Below are positions 15,468-25,890 of a DNA stretch of 38,498 nucleotides, piece by piece (position 1 is the stretch's first letter; every line of letters starts with the position of its first letter). Made by a program: the position numbers and the translations under genes. The notes beneath the pieces are model-generated. The model worked only from the letters and a program-made list of their open reading frames with translations. It had not been told where the DNA came from and made no database searches. Origin of the DNA: Bacillota bacterium (GTDB lineage Bacteria; Bacillota; Clostridia; Saccharofermentanales; Fastidiosipilaceae); assembly GCA_030057555.1 (NCBI GenBank), contig JASGUU010000010.1, forward strand, positions 1 through 38,498, read 5' to 3'.

Positions 15468-16733
15468 TCACAGGGCCGGAACCGGCTCGGTATCGACGAT
15501 AACGCTTTCGGCGCCCTTTACGTCGACATCGTTATGAACCATGGCGTTGCCGGGTACGACACTGCCATCGCGCAGCGTCAGACCGCCGTCGATGAGTGTG
15601 ATGTTGTCCGCACACAGCCGGGATTCATGGTAGGGATTCGAAGTGTCGGAACGGCCGCCGATGACGGCGTCACGGCCGATGACGGTACCCATGCCGACAA
15701 TCACCTTCTCAAGGCGGGCACCCTCGCGGACGATGACTCCGGGCATCAGAACCGAGTCGCGTACCGTCGCCCCCTTCTCCACGATGACCGAATGGGAGAG
15801 AACGGAGTGTTCCACGTCGCCGAAGATCTGGCAGCCGTCGGTCAGCGCCGAACCGCGCACACGGGCGCCGGGCGCGATGTAATGTGCCGGCTTCACAGGG
15901 TTGCGGGAGTAGATGCGCCAGCTTTTGTCACGCAGATCAATGTCGTCGGGGCGGTCCAGAATATCCATGTTGGACTCCCAGAGCGAGCGGATCGTGCCGA
16001 CATCCTTCCAGTAGCCGGAGAAGCGGTAGGTCATGAGCTTATGGCCCTCGCCCAGCAGCTTCGGAATGATGTTTTTGCCAAAGTCATGATCGCTCGTCTC
16101 GTCGGCCTCATCCTCGATCAGGGCGCGGCGCAGCAGCGGCCAGTTGAAGAGGTAAATGCCCATCGAAGCGAGATTGGACTTCGGCTTCGCCGGCTTCTCC
16201 TCGAACTCGACGATGCGGCCGTCCTCATCGGCATTCATGATGCCAAAGCGCGAGGCCTCGTCCCAGGGCACCTCATAAACAGCAATGGTGGTATCGGCGC
16301 CGGAACTCAGGTGCTCCTCGAGCATGCTCGAGTAGCGCATCTTATATACATGGTCGCCGGAGAGCACCAGCACATATGACGGGTTAAAGTTGTCGATAAA
16401 GCGAATGTTCTGGTAAATGGCATTGGCCGTATTCGTGTACCAGTCCGATCCAGCCATGTGCTGATAGGGCGGCAGGATAAAGGCACCGCCATTCGAGCGA
16501 TCGAGATCCCAGGGATGCCCGTTGCCCACATAGGTATTAAGTGCAAGCGGCTGATACTGGGTCAATACGCCGACGGTATCGATACCGGAGTTGGTGCAGT
16601 TGCTGAGCGTGAAATCAATGATACGGTAACGACTACCGAAGGGTACTGCAGGCTTCGCCACTTCTCTGGTCAAACAGCCCAGACGCGAACCCTGCCCCCC
16701 CGCGAGAATCATAGCCAGTAGCTCTTTCTTCAC
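15468..16733 (-). CDS. glgC: Glucose-1-phosphate adenylyltransferase
   Basis: About 421 residues from a GTG start. It makes ADP-glucose, the committed step of glycogen synthesis. Evidence: the nucleotide loop [10 protein letters not shown] (9-18), [15 protein letters not shown], the glucose-1-phosphate site region, LSGDHVYKM with the catalytic Asp, [12 protein letters not shown], the YWKDVGTI signature, and a C-terminal beta-helix. The frame is open to 16922, but a GGGAGG seven bases before the GTG at 16733 fits best, and the protein then begins [13 protein letters not shown] as in the family. An ATG at 16754 is the alternative. It is first gene of the operon glgC-glgD-glgA-GH13. The divergent 190-base gap to the OadG-like gene must contain its promoter. 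Confidence 0.95.
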   Translation of the reverse strand: MKKELLAMILAGGQGSRLGCLTREVAKPAVPFGSRYRIIDFTLSNCTNSGIDTVGVLTQYQPLALNTYVGNGHPWDLDRSNGGAFILPPYQHMAGSDWYTNTANAIYQNIRFIDNFNPSYVLVLSGDHVYKMRYSSMLEEHLSSGADTTIAVYEVPWDEASRFGIMNADEDGRIVEFEEKPAKPKSNLASMGIYLFNWPLLRRALIEDEADETSDHDFGKNIIPKLLGEGHKLMTYRFSGYWKDVGTIRSLWESNMDILDRPDDIDLRDKSWRIYSRNPVKPAHYIAPGARVRGSALTDGCQIFGDVEHSVLSHSVIVEKGATVRDSVLMPGVIVREGARLEKVIVGMGTVIGRDAVIGGRSDTSNPYHESRLCADNITLIDGGLTLRDGSVVPGNAMVHNDVDVKGAESVIVDTEPVPAL

Positions 16734-16846
16734 GGACGATCCCTCCCGAGACATCTTATTACCCGCCAAGGTGTACCGGCCGAGGGACGCGGCGGGTTCG
16801 TCCGCTGACGACCTGAGTTCTATTTTAGAGTGTATCACAGCAGCTA

Positions 16847-16855
16847 TGCTAGAAT
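16847..16855 (+). promoter_or_regulatory. Extended -10 promoter of the OadG-like gene
   Basis: TGC-TAGAAT at 16847-16855 is an extended -10 with no -35 consensus. Predicted start is near 16862. A GC-rich hairpin lies right at the predicted 5' end: GCCCCG at 16858-16863 pairs with CGGGGC at 16870-16875, and could protect or sequester the leader. The leader would be about 60 bases. Confidence 0.5.
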
Positions 16856-16924
16856 AAGCCCCGTTGACCCGGGGCCAGATCTCACGGGTCACCAACCTGA
16901 AATCACTTTTGATCGGAGGCACCC

Positions 16925-17338
16925 ATGAACCTTCCCTTCCCGCAGGCTCTGCCGCTTGCGCTCGCCATCCCCTATGAGGCCTACATGCTGGGTCTGGTTA
17001 TCGGCATCGCGGTCCTCCTCCTGATCGTCATCATCCTGCTCGTGCAGACCAAACAGGCGCTGATCGCGAAGCCCGGGACAGCCACTTCGGAGACCTCCCC
17101 CGCCCCGGCCGCAGCGGCCGCTCCCGGCGCCGCTCCCGCAGCCCTGAGCGGCGAGCTCATCGCCGTCATCGCCGCCGCCATCGCCGCCGCCGATGAGGAA
17201 CTCTACGCCTCCGCCGATGATGTCGTCATCACCGGCATTACGCCGCTCGAGCCCGTCATGGCCGGCGCTGCCGCGGCCACGAACTGGGACGCTCCCAGCA
17301 CGGCCGGCTTCCGCATCCGTCCGCGCCGCCGCGTCTAG
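16925..17338 (+). CDS. OadG-like sodium-pump decarboxylase gamma subunit (orphan)
   Basis: 137 residues. The architecture matches the gamma/delta subunit of Na+-pumping decarboxylases: one N-terminal membrane helix (about 18-42), a long Ala/Pro linker (about 48-72), the [16 protein letters not shown] segment and a basic FRIRPRRRV end. In the known complexes this subunit anchors the carboxyltransferase and biotin subunits to the membrane sodium channel. None of those partners (alpha, beta, biotin carrier) is in the window, so it is either an orphan acting with a distant complex or a look-alike. Start: ATG with GGAGG five bases upstream. It is monocistronic, divergent from glgC, and followed by a strong hairpin. 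The small size and low complexity limit certainty. Confidence 0.65.
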   Translation: MNLPFPQALPLALAIPYEAYMLGLVIGIAVLLLIVIILLVQTKQALIAKPGTATSETSPAPAAAAAPGAAPAALSGELIAVIAAAIAAADEELYASADDVVITGITPLEPVMAGAAAATNWDAPSTAGFRIRPRRRV

Positions 17339-17359
17339 CCTCCGACTGCAGCCGCACAG

Positions 17360-17390
17360 AATAACGACCGGCTGGAAGCCGGTCGTTATT
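17360..17390 (+). terminator. Hairpin terminator after the OadG-like gene
   Basis: AATAACGACCGGCT (17360-17373) pairs perfectly with AGCCGGTCGTTATT (17377-17390) across a GGA loop, a 14-base stem ending in an A/T-rich base. It starts 21 bases after the stop codon. The U-run is short (TTATTTGT), so it terminates or stabilises the transcript end. As a perfect inverted repeat it could act on both strands. Confidence 0.75.
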
Positions 17391-17454
17391 TGTGCCCGGA
17401 AAGGCAGCGCCCACCAGTCCGGGCCAGCCTCCCAGGCACTGCACAAAGGAAGTC

Positions 17455-17483
17455 AAAAAGCGTTGCGAAAAGAGCCGCTTTTT
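17455..17483. terminator. Probable bidirectional terminator
   Basis: AAAAAGCG (17455-17462) pairs with CGCTTTTT (17476-17483) with a 13-base loop. Read from either strand the stem is followed by its own T-run. It lies between the convergent OadG-like and prmA genes, so it could end both transcripts, although it is about 350 bases past the prmA stop. Confidence 0.45.
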
Positions 17484-17730
17484 CACCCGGTGAAAGTGAG
17501 ACCCGGATCGGACTTTCAGCCCCTCGCGTCTCCCTTATCCCGGTCAGAAGTGTTCCGCTCTCCCTGCGGCGCTCAACGGCAGGCACGACTCCCCGCGTCC
17601 GGCAGATCCCAGGCCATTGAGCCGTGCACGACGGGCAATTGTAAAAGAGGACGGGAGGCCGGGCGCCAGCTGACGTTGTCGGCCGGTGCTGGCCGACTGC
17701 ATGGACGGGTCAAGCAATAAATCGGCTTAT

Positions 17731-17776
17731 GCTCACTGCATACTCTACCCAGGTGAAAAAACGCTGCTTCTCCTGC
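17731..17776 (+). repeat. Dispersed repeat, copy 1
   Basis: This segment matches the reverse complement of 38331-38377. A 19-base core, CTGCATACTCTACCCAGGT, is identical (17736-17754 and 38352-38370), and the next ~22 bases are similar with scattered, mostly transitional, changes, up to a shared TCCTGC. Both copies lie in gene-free DNA. No terminal repeats or transposase accompany it. Confidence 0.7.
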
Positions 17777-17834
17777 TGCGGGCCGTCTCCGGTGAGCAAC
17801 CGCACCCCCGCGCAGCAGCGCCTGCGCCGGCCGT

Positions 17835-18866
17835 TCAGGTTTCCGGACACGTCGCCCTGATGCCCTCCCAGGCGTGGGCGAGAATAAGCGCCACCCAGTC
17901 GTTGCGCTCGAGCTCATCGTGGAGCACCAGTCCCACTTCGGCGAAGCGCTCCAGCACCTCGTCGCGCCGCTCCGTGATCAGACCGGAGGCAACGAGGAGA
18001 CCGAGAGGCGCGAGCTGTTTCTTCAGCCCTTCGGCCTCGGCGATCAGGATGTCGGCGAGCAGATTGGCCAGAATCAGGTCATAGGGACCGCGTGCAGACT
18101 CGAGCGACCCCACCCAGGAGTCCACCCTGTCGGCGACACAGTTGAGGGTGAAATTTTCACGCGCGACCTTGAGCGCATGTGGATCGATATCGCAGGCGTC
18201 GACATGGCGGGCGCCGAGACCGGCAGCCGCAATGGTCAGAATGCCAGAACCCGTTCCGACATCGAGGACACGTGATGAGGGAGCCATGCGCGTGTCGATC
18301 GCCTCGATGCAGAGCGCGGTTGTCTCGTGACTGCCGGTGCCAAAAGCCATGCCCGGGTCGAGGCGGATCAGCAGCCCGTTCTCCGGAGCCCGGGCCTCTT
18401 CGTCCCAGGTCGGCGCCACGGTCACCCGGGCCGAAATCTCCATGGCCCGATAGTGGCGTTTCCAGGTTTCGAACCAGTCTTCGGCGGCTATCTCCCGTGT
18501 CTCAATGCGGCAGCTGCCGACAGGCAGAAAGCAGGCCACATGTCCGAGCATGTCCCGTATGGCGGCTACGGTCCGCTCCTTCCCGCTGTCGCAGCAGGCG
18601 GCCGCGCCCGCGGGTTCGAACCAGCTGCGCACCAGGGTCTCGGAGCCGAGCCCGGCGAGCGTTTCGGGATCGATGAACACGCTGGTGTCACGTGCGATGG
18701 CGATGAGATCGGCCGGATCCTCAACCGCCACGCCGAGGGCGCCGAGGCCCTCCAGCTGATCGGCGATGGCGTCGGCCGCCTCCGAGCTCGTGTGGATCAG
18801 GACTTCGAGCCACGAGCCGCTCGTCCGGACCTCAGGCATGGATATTCCGTCGCTTCCTGCGGCCAT
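17835..18866 (-). CDS. prmA: Ribosomal protein L11 methyltransferase
   Basis: About 343 residues. It uses S-adenosylmethionine to methylate ribosomal protein L11. Evidence: the N-terminal substrate-recognition domain (WLEVLIHTSSEAADA start), the DWFETWKRHYRAMEIS segment, RLDPGMAFGTGSHETT, SAM motif I VLDVGTGSGILTIAAA (D202 to G208), VDACDIDPHAL, and the catalytic-loop ILANLLADIL. Start: ATG at 18866 with AGGT ten bases upstream, or ATG at 18839 (ten residues shorter), where homology begins; I cannot decide. It follows dnaJ by eight bases and is the last gene of the heat-shock operon, a common arrangement in Firmicutes. Confidence 0.94.
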   Translation of the reverse strand: MAAGSDGISMPEVRTSGSWLEVLIHTSSEAADAIADQLEGLGALGVAVEDPADLIAIARDTSVFIDPETLAGLGSETLVRSWFEPAGAAACCDSGKERTVAAIRDMLGHVACFLPVGSCRIETREIAAEDWFETWKRHYRAMEISARVTVAPTWDEEARAPENGLLIRLDPGMAFGTGSHETTALCIEAIDTRMAPSSRVLDVGTGSGILTIAAAGLGARHVDACDIDPHALKVARENFTLNCVADRVDSWVGSLESARGPYDLILANLLADILIAEAEGLKKQLAPLGLLVASGLITERRDEVLERFAEVGLVLHDELERNDWVALILAHAWEGIRATCPET

Positions 18867-18874
18867 ACGGCCGT

Positions 18875-20023
18875 CTACCTGTTGAAAAGATTGCGCAGCT
18901 TGTCGAAGAAGCTCTCGCGCTTCTGGTAGTTATGCTCCTGCAGAGTGCCTTCAAAGGCCTCCAGCAGGGATTTCTGCCGCTCGTTCAGGTTGCGCGGCAC
19001 CTCGAGAACCAGCGTCACAATCTGATCGCCCCGCTGATGCTCGCGATTGAGAACCGGAATGCCCCGGCCGCGCATCGTGATCTGGTCGCCCGGCTGACTG
19101 CCCTCGCGGATCATCTGGGAGACGGGGCCATCGATGGTGGGAATGTCGATCGTGGCACCGAGAGCCGCCTGCGCATAGGTAATCGGCAGCTCACAGTAGA
19201 CGTTGTAGCCCTGACGTCTGAACAGCGGGTGGGGCCGGATCGACATTTCGACATAGAGATCGCCGTAGCCGCCCCCGTTCACACCGGGTTCGCCCTCGCC
19301 GCGCACGGTCAGCATCTCCCCGTGGTTGATGCCGGCCGGCACGCGGACATGCAGCTGCTTGCGCTTCTGTCTGCGGCCGCGGCCTTGACAGCTCGTACAG
19401 GGATGATCGATCTTCTTCCCCGAACCACGGCAGGCGTCACAGGGCTGCGAGGTCAGCACAGTGCCAAAAAGCGACTGCTGGCGCGCCTGAACCTGGCCCG
19501 TACCGTGACAGATCGGACAGCTGTCGACCGCGGTGCCCTTCTCGGCTCCGGTCCCCTCGCAGCTGTCGCAGAGATCTTCCTTTGTAATGGTGATGTCCCG
19601 CTCCGTACCGAAGGCGGCCTCGAGAAAGTCGAGTGTCATGCGATAGCGCAGGTCCGCGCCGCGCACCGCACGGCTGCGCGTGCTCCGGCCGCCGGTGAAG
19701 CCACCGCCAAAACCGCCGCCAAAACCGCCGCCGAAAAACTGGTTCAGAATCTCGTCGAAATTGAAGTCGAAGCCGGCCTGGGCGAAGCCCTGGCCGTCGA
19801 CACCGGCGTGTCCGAACTGGTCATACTGACTGCGCTTTTCGGCGTCGCTCAGGACCGCGTAGGCCTCGTTGGCTTCCTTGAAGCGGGCCTCCGCCTCCGG
19901 ATTGTCCGGATTCATGTCGGGGTGGTATTTTTTGGCGAGACGGCGGTAGGCCCGTTTCAGCTCTTCATCACTGGCTGTCCGGGATACGCCGAGCACCTCG
20001 TAATAGTCGCGCTTTTCCGCCAC
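18875..20023 (-). CDS. dnaJ: Chaperone protein DnaJ
   Basis: 382 residues. Hsp40 co-chaperone that delivers substrates to DnaK and stimulates its ATPase. Domains in order: J-domain (about 5-70) with the HPD tripeptide in [11 protein letters not shown]; a Gly/Phe-rich stretch (about 75-115, [13 protein letters not shown]); a zinc-finger region with four CxxCxGxG motifs ([32 protein letters not shown]); then the C-terminal substrate-binding domains. All elements are intact. The start ATG is at 20023. It lies 117 bases after dnaK, a gap containing a stable hairpin, and eight bases before prmA. Confidence 0.97.
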   Translation of the reverse strand: MAEKRDYYEVLGVSRTASDEELKRAYRRLAKKYHPDMNPDNPEAEARFKEANEAYAVLSDAEKRSQYDQFGHAGVDGQGFAQAGFDFNFDEILNQFFGGGFGGGFGGGFTGGRSTRSRAVRGADLRYRMTLDFLEAAFGTERDITITKEDLCDSCEGTGAEKGTAVDSCPICHGTGQVQARQQSLFGTVLTSQPCDACRGSGKKIDHPCTSCQGRGRRQKRKQLHVRVPAGINHGEMLTVRGEGEPGVNGGGYGDLYVEMSIRPHPLFRRQGYNVYCELPITYAQAALGATIDIPTIDGPVSQMIREGSQPGDQITMRGRGIPVLNREHQRGDQIVTLVLEVPRNLNERQKSLLEAFEGTLQEHNYQKRESFFDKLRNLFNR

Positions 20024-20059
20024 CTGTTCCTCTCCTCGTTTGCCCTTTGACCGGTAAAC

Positions 20060-20088
20060 GCCGGTGCACCTGTTCCAGGCGCACCGGC
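20060..20088 (-). other. Hairpin between dnaK and dnaJ
   Basis: GCCGGTGC (20060-20067) pairs perfectly with GCACCGGC (20081-20088) around a 13-base loop. There is no U-run on the minus strand, so a simple terminator is unlikely. It may be an mRNA processing or stability element, or an attenuator lowering dnaJ relative to dnaK; that is inference. Confidence 0.5.
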
Positions 20089-20140
20089 ATTCCGGTGTCC
20101 GGGGTCTATCTTAACCTCCAGGCCTGTATCCTGCCAGCTG

Positions 20141-21973
<1,833 letters not shown>

Positions 21974-22087
21974 ATTGGTATTCCTCCTGATTTGTTGAGC
22001 GCCGGCCACCTCACGGGGCGGCACATCCGGTATTCTATCTTGAATCGCCTTTTTTGCGTTCAGGCTGCATCAGCGATAACAAGCCAC

Positions 22088-22738
22088 TTAGTTCGCCACC
22101 TTCACCGTTGCGAAACGGATGATGCGCTCGCCACGGCGGTAGCCCTCCTGCAGGACCTCAACGACTTCGCCGGGTCCCGCCTCCTCGTCCTCCACGTGGA
22201 GGACCGCCTCGTGCCGCTCCGGGTCGAAGGTCTCGCCGAGAGCCGCGATCGGCTCCACGCCGAGACGACCCAGCACCTCGCCGATCTGGCGCTCGACGAG
22301 GGCCAGACCGCTGACGACGGACTCCACATCGGTCCCGCCGACGGTCTCGCAGGCACTGCGGGCGCGGCCCAGATTGTCCAGCACCGGCAGCCAGAGGGTG
22401 ACGACATCGGCCACCGACTGCTCGTAGAGGGCTTCCTTCTCGCTGCGGCTGCGCTTCCGGAAATTCTCGTATTCGGCCATCAGACGCAGATAGGAGTCCT
22501 TCATCTGGGCGAGCTGCCGGCCCTGTTCCTCGAGCTGTTTCTCGAGCTCGCAGGTCTTATCCTCCGGTGCTGCCTCCGGTTCGACGTCCTCTTCCGTCTC
22601 CGCCCGGGCTGCGGCCTCTTCCGCCCGGGCTGCGGTCTCTTCCGTCCGGGCGGCTGTCTCTTCCGCCTGGGCGGCGGCCTGCTGCCCGTCCGTCTGCGGC
22701 TGGTCCGCGGTCATGTTCTGCTCTTTGCGTTTACGCAT
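22088..22738 (-). CDS. grpE: Nucleotide exchange factor GrpE
   Basis: 216 residues. It releases ADP from DnaK. The conserved core begins near residue 65 (KQLEEQGRQLAQMKDSYLRL coiled coil, then AEYENFRKRSRSEK) and continues with the beta-wing region (LGVEPIAALGETFDPERHEAVLHVEDEE, ILRFATVKV-like end: RIIRFATVKVAN). The first about 60 residues are a low-complexity Ala/Glu tail encoded partly by a 21-base tandem repeat. The start ATG at 22738 has AGAGG eight bases upstream; an ATG at 22714 is the alternative. It is 31 bases after hrcA. Confidence 0.95.
   Translation of the reverse strand: MRKRKEQNMTADQPQTDGQQAAAQAEETAARTEETAARAEEAAARAETEEDVEPEAAPEDKTCELEKQLEEQGRQLAQMKDSYLRLMAEYENFRKRSRSEKEALYEQSVADVVTLWLPVLDNLGRARSACETVGGTDVESVVSGLALVERQIGEVLGRLGVEPIAALGETFDPERHEAVLHVEDEEAGPGEVVEVLQEGYRRGERIIRFATVKVAN
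22597..22680 (-). repeat. 21-base tandem repeat within grpE
   Basis: Four copies of an imperfect 21-base unit (for example 22618-22638, 22639-22659, 22660-22680) encode AAQAEET, AARTEET, AARAEEA and AARAETE in the N-terminal tail of GrpE. The unit is a multiple of three, so changes in copy number keep the frame. Copy number could vary between strains. Confidence 0.8.
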
Positions 22739-22769
22739 CCTGTCGTCCTCTGTTTCTGTTATTTCTTAT

Positions 22770-23885
22770 TCAGGATCGACTGCTGCGCCAGGTCAGCAGA
22801 TGATCGATCGTCTGGCGTACGAAGCTGATATGCGAGATCACACGGCTGTAGGCCATGCGTCTGGGGCCCACCACGCCGATGCTGCCCACCAGCTGTTCCG
22901 GCAGGTGATAGGTCGTGGTGACGAAGCTGCAGTCCTCGAGCCCCTCCTGCTGCAGTTCCTGGCCGATGCGGACCATCCAGGGGACCGCAGCGCTCCGTTC
23001 CGCGAGCGCACCCGCGTCGGCGCCGCCATGGCCGGAGCTCCCGACAGCGGGACGCAGCGGCTCCATCAGGCCGGTCAGCAGACCGTCGGAGGAGAGGGCG
23101 CTGACCACATCGCGGGCCCGGGATATGCTGTGAAACTCGCGGTGGCGCAGGAGATTCGGCATGCCGTCGACATAGGCCGCCAGCTGGTCCGCCTGCTGAA
23201 TGGCCGTCCAGGTCTCGAAGAGAACCTGATTCAAAAGACTCTCGGGCACCTGGCTGTCCGCCGCGGCCAGCTGCATCATGATGAAGCTGATGTCGCGCAG
23301 CTGGCAGCCGGCGAGCTGCTGCTCGATCGCGGCGGCGATGCGCTGCAGCTGGTGCTGGTCCAGAACGTCGGGGATGCGCACGATGCGGTCACGGACGACA
23401 CCGGCCGAGAGAACCAGAACCACGAGCACTCGGCCCGGCTCGATCATCAGCAGCTTGATCTGACGCAGGACACTCGAGGCGACGCGCGGCTGCAGCGCGA
23501 GCGAGACATAGCCGGTCTCCTGCGAGAGCAGGCCGGAGGCCTGCCGCAGCAGCTCGGGAATTTCATCGATGCTCTCCCGCAGCTGTTCCCGGATATGCTC
23601 CTTCGTCTCCTCCGGCAGCGGCTCGAGCTCCATCAGCTCGTCGATATAGATGCGGTAGCCGCGATCTGTCGGCACCCGGCCGGCAGAGGTATGGGGCTGT
23701 TCGAGGTAGCCGAGCTGCTCGAGTTCGGCGAGCGTGCTGCGTACCGAGGCCGAGCTGAGATTGAGGCTGTAGCGCTCGACGAGGCTGCGCGAACCCACGG
23801 GTTCGGCGTGCTCCACGTATTCGTCCACAACGGCGCGCAAAATCGTGCGTTTGCGTTCATCCAGACGGCTCGGCTCTTTGGGCAT
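22770..23885 (-). CDS. hrcA: Heat-inducible transcription repressor HrcA
   Basis: About 371 residues. It binds CIRCE and represses the heat-shock operon when the chaperone supply is sufficient. Evidence: an N-terminal winged helix starting LDERKRTILRAVVDEYVEHAEPVGSRSL, the SASVRSTLAELEQLGYLEQPHTSAGRVPTDRGYR recognition segment (split here by function, residues about 35-70), YRIYIDELM, and a C-terminal GAF-like region ending VGPRRMAYSRVISHI with TIDHLL. The open frame runs 39 codons further, but the ATG at 23885 has AAGGAG six bases upstream and aligns with the family. First gene of hrcA-grpE-dnaK-dnaJ-prmA. Confidence 0.96.
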   Translation of the reverse strand: MPKEPSRLDERKRTILRAVVDEYVEHAEPVGSRSLVERYSLNLSSASVRSTLAELEQLGYLEQPHTSAGRVPTDRGYRIYIDELMELEPLPEETKEHIREQLRESIDEIPELLRQASGLLSQETGYVSLALQPRVASSVLRQIKLLMIEPGRVLVVLVLSAGVVRDRIVRIPDVLDQHQLQRIAAAIEQQLAGCQLRDISFIMMQLAAADSQVPESLLNQVLFETWTAIQQADQLAAYVDGMPNLLRHREFHSISRARDVVSALSSDGLLTGLMEPLRPAVGSSGHGGADAGALAERSAAVPWMVRIGQELQQEGLEDCSFVTTTYHLPEQLVGSIGVVGPRRMAYSRVISHISFVRQTIDHLLTWRSSRS

Positions 23886-23942
23886 GCCCGACTCCTTTCC
23901 CAGATCACCGGCGGGCGGCAGGATCGGTGCCCGCGCAGGAAA

Positions 23943-23969
23943 TTGGCACTCTTTGAACTCGAGTGCCAG
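23943..23969. promoter_or_regulatory. CIRCE operator
   Basis: TTGGCACTC (23943-23951), nine bases, then GAGTGCCAG (23961-23969). This is the CIRCE inverted repeat (consensus arms TTAGCACTC and GAGTGCTAA). Only the outermost pair does not match between the arms. It lies 57 bases upstream of the hrcA start and overlaps the predicted transcription start, so bound HrcA would block initiation. No second CIRCE precedes dnaK, so control is through this single site. Confidence 0.95.
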
Positions 23970-23973
23970 AGGC

Positions 23974-24002
23974 AGGATACCACCCTCGGAAACGAATGTC
24001 AA
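23974..24002 (-). promoter_or_regulatory. Sigma-A promoter of the heat-shock operon
   Basis: On the minus strand -35 TTGACA (24002-23997) and -10 TATCCT (23979-23974) are separated by exactly 17 bases. Transcription would begin near 23968, inside CIRCE. The -35 overlaps the hemW stop codon (CAT TGA). This is the only canonical -35/-10 pair I found in the window. Confidence 0.85.
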
Positions 24003-25210
24003 TGAATATCAAATTCAGTCAGCAGAAAGCGCCGAAAGACGACATTGGCGATGTCCAGAGCCGGCCGGGTGAGACGCCAGCCGTCCGTCCCCGCGCTTTC
24101 GAGCAGGCCTTCCGCCACGAGTCCTGCCGCACTGCGCTCGAGTGCCACCGGCAGTGGCTGCCCGAAGAGCCGGCGGAAGCGCTCTCTCCCGACACCCTCG
24201 GCGAGGCGCAGGCCAAGCCAGAAAAACTCCCGCATCGCGTCGGCGAGATCCACTGCCTCCTCCTCTTCCCAGAGTTCTGTCGTCCAGTCCGCCCCGGGGC
24301 TGAGCCAGTGTTCCATCCAGTGCCGGATCCCGGATATCGTCCGCCGCCTCACGCCGCCCAGATAGGAAGAGGCGCCCGCACCCGCAGCCCAGTAGGGTTC
24401 ACCGCGCCAGTAGACCAGATTATGGCGACCCTCGTGCCCCGGCAGCGCGGCGTTCGAGAGCTCATAGCGGCGCAGGCCGGCCGCCCGGGCGAGGTCCAGA
24501 CAGACGGCGTACATCTCACGTTCCGTGTCCTCATCCGGCAGCGCGGCGAGTCTCCCCGCCCGCTCGAGGCGCTCAAAGGCCGTGCCGGGATCGATGGTCA
24601 GCGAATAAAAGGACAGGTGCGTGCTGCCCGCGGCGAGAGCGAGTTCAACTGTCGCCGCGACCTCCTCCGGCGTCTGCTGCGGCAGGCCATAGAGGATGTC
24701 GCTGCTGAGCGAGGCAAAGCCGGCCCTGCCCGCCGCCTCCATGACACGGTGGTAATCGGCGACCGTGTGGTCCCTGCCGGCATAGGCGAGATGCCGGTCC
24801 TGAGCCGCCTGCAGGCCGACGCTGAGACGGGTGACGCCGACCCGGGCAAAGTCCCGAATCTTCTCTGCCGCCGTGTCGCCGGGATTGACCTCCAGAGTGA
24901 TCTCGGCGCCGGGATCGAGGCCGAACACCTCCTCCACCGTCGCGATAATCTGCGCTGCTTCGTCCGCTGTCATCAGGCTCGGCGTGCCGCCGCCGAAATA
25001 GAGTGTCACCAGCGGCAGGACGGCGGGGACGAGCCGCTCGAGCGCACGGATTTCGCTGCAGAGGGCGGTGACATAGGCATGCCGTTCCGCCGGATCCATA
25101 ACGCGGCTCAGAAAGGAGCAGTAACGGCAGCGATGGCGGCAGAAGGCGAGGTGCAGGTAGAGGGAGCACGGCACGCGGTCGCGGTAGGGATTTGCGGCGC
25201 AGGCGCTCAC
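23999..25210 (-). CDS. hemW: Radical SAM heme chaperone / oxygen-independent coproporphyrinogen oxidase-like protein (HemW)
   Basis: About 403 residues. HemW-family radical SAM protein. The three [4Fe-4S]-binding Cys are in HLAFCRHRCRYCSF (C24, C28, C31 from the GTG), with the CxxxCxxC spacing. Further signatures: YFGGGTPSLM, ITLEVNPGD, RLSVGLQAAQDRHL, DILYGLPQQT, and the C-terminal HemW domain (FFWLGLRLAEGV). In the HemN/HemW superfamily the paralogues are easily confused; the N-terminal motif and size favour HemW, a heme-trafficking protein, rather than CPO. The start GTG at 25210 overlaps the upstream TGA (GTGA); no clear SD. It is last in the nfeD-SPFH-AAA-DUF4276-hemW run, and its stop codon doubles as the hrcA -35. 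Confidence 0.88.
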   Translation of the reverse strand: MSACAANPYRDRVPCSLYLHLAFCRHRCRYCSFLSRVMDPAERHAYVTALCSEIRALERLVPAVLPLVTLYFGGGTPSLMTADEAAQIIATVEEVFGLDPGAEITLEVNPGDTAAEKIRDFARVGVTRLSVGLQAAQDRHLAYAGRDHTVADYHRVMEAAGRAGFASLSSDILYGLPQQTPEEVAATVELALAAGSTHLSFYSLTIDPGTAFERLERAGRLAALPDEDTEREMYAVCLDLARAAGLRRYELSNAALPGHEGRHNLVYWRGEPYWAAGAGASSYLGGVRRRTISGIRHWMEHWLSPGADWTTELWEEEEAVDLADAMREFFWLGLRLAEGVGRERFRRLFGQPLPVALERSAAGLVAEGLLESAGTDGWRLTRPALDIANVVFRRFLLTEFDIH

Positions 25211-25890
25211 CGGGACTGAATACCGGCTTCCAGCTCGTCCATGCGCCTGAGCAGACTGCGGTAGAAGCGGCGGAACGAGGGCGAGCGGTTGCGGCCGGGA
25301 TCGAGATAGGGCGCCACCGTCTCGGCCCACTCCCCCTTCATCGCCCCGACGGCCGGGTAGCCGACCCGGATCAGGCGTTCGGCCGTGCTGCCCAGAATGG
25401 CCCGGGCCAGCAGTTCCCAGGTGCCGCAGACGCTGTCCTGCTCATAGGAGGCGAGCAGCCGGCGATCGGCATGGGGCCAGGCGGCTAGCAGGGCCTCCGG
25501 ATCACCCAGGATCCAGGCCTCCATCTCCTCGACCGCGATGGCGACGACCGAGCTCAGGCGCTCGGTGCAGTGGTGCACGAGTGTCTGCAGTTCGCGGAAG
25601 CGCTCTTCCGGCGGCTCGCGGTCGGCGTCGAGGACGATAAGCAGGATAAAGTCCGGCCGGCGGGCCGCCTGCCGTTCATAGACGCGCAGCTTCGCAGGCA
25701 GGAGATCGAGCAGACCGGCAGCTAGCGGTGCCGGCCGCTGCCGCCAGTCCCGCGGCAGCCGTCCGATCCCGCGATGGGGCCGCAGGGCCCAGGTCCAGGG
25801 CAGAGGACGTTCTGAGAGAACGGGCTCCAGCAGGCCCTCCAGCAGTTTCGCGCCGGAGCGGTCCTCGATCAGGATTTCAAGATGTGGCAT
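25207..25890 (-). CDS. DUF4276 (TOPRIM-like) protein paired with AAA ATPase
   Basis: 227 residues. The N-terminus HLEILIEDRSGAKLLEGLL carries a conserved Glu (E9), and ILLIVLDADREP provides an acidic DxD pair (D88, D90), the pattern of a TOPRIM nuclease/primase-like fold. Later VVAIAVEEMEAWILGDPEALLAAWP (residues 115-139, about E121-E124) is the DUF4276 signature. The C-terminus is basic. Predicted role: a nuclease or nucleic-acid-binding effector working with the ATPase just upstream; that is inference from fold pattern and pairing. Start: ATG at 25890 with GAGGGGAG a few bases upstream, overlapping the ATPase gene by 14 bases; the open frame further upstream is the ATPase in another frame. 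The stop overlaps the hemW GTG. Confidence 0.75.
   Translation of the reverse strand: MPHLEILIEDRSGAKLLEGLLEPVLSERPLPWTWALRPHRGIGRLPRDWRQRPAPLAAGLLDLLPAKLRVYERQAARRPDFILLIVLDADREPPEERFRELQTLVHHCTERLSSVVAIAVEEMEAWILGDPEALLAAWPHADRRLLASYEQDSVCGTWELLARAILGSTAERLIRVGYPAVGAMKGEWAETVAPYLDPGRNRSPSFRRFYRSLLRRMDELEAGIQSR

Larger units (their letters stand above)
17339..17834. other. Convergent intergenic region, no gene seen
   Basis: About 500 bases between two convergent genes. It holds two intrinsic-terminator-like hairpins (17360-17390 and 17455-17483), a third hairpin (GTCGGCC at 17678-17684 with GGCCGAC at 17691-17697), and one copy of a dispersed repeat (17731-17776) that recurs inverted near the window end. 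Open frames here lack ribosome binding sites or family features. Base composition is less biased than in the genes. Confidence 0.6.
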
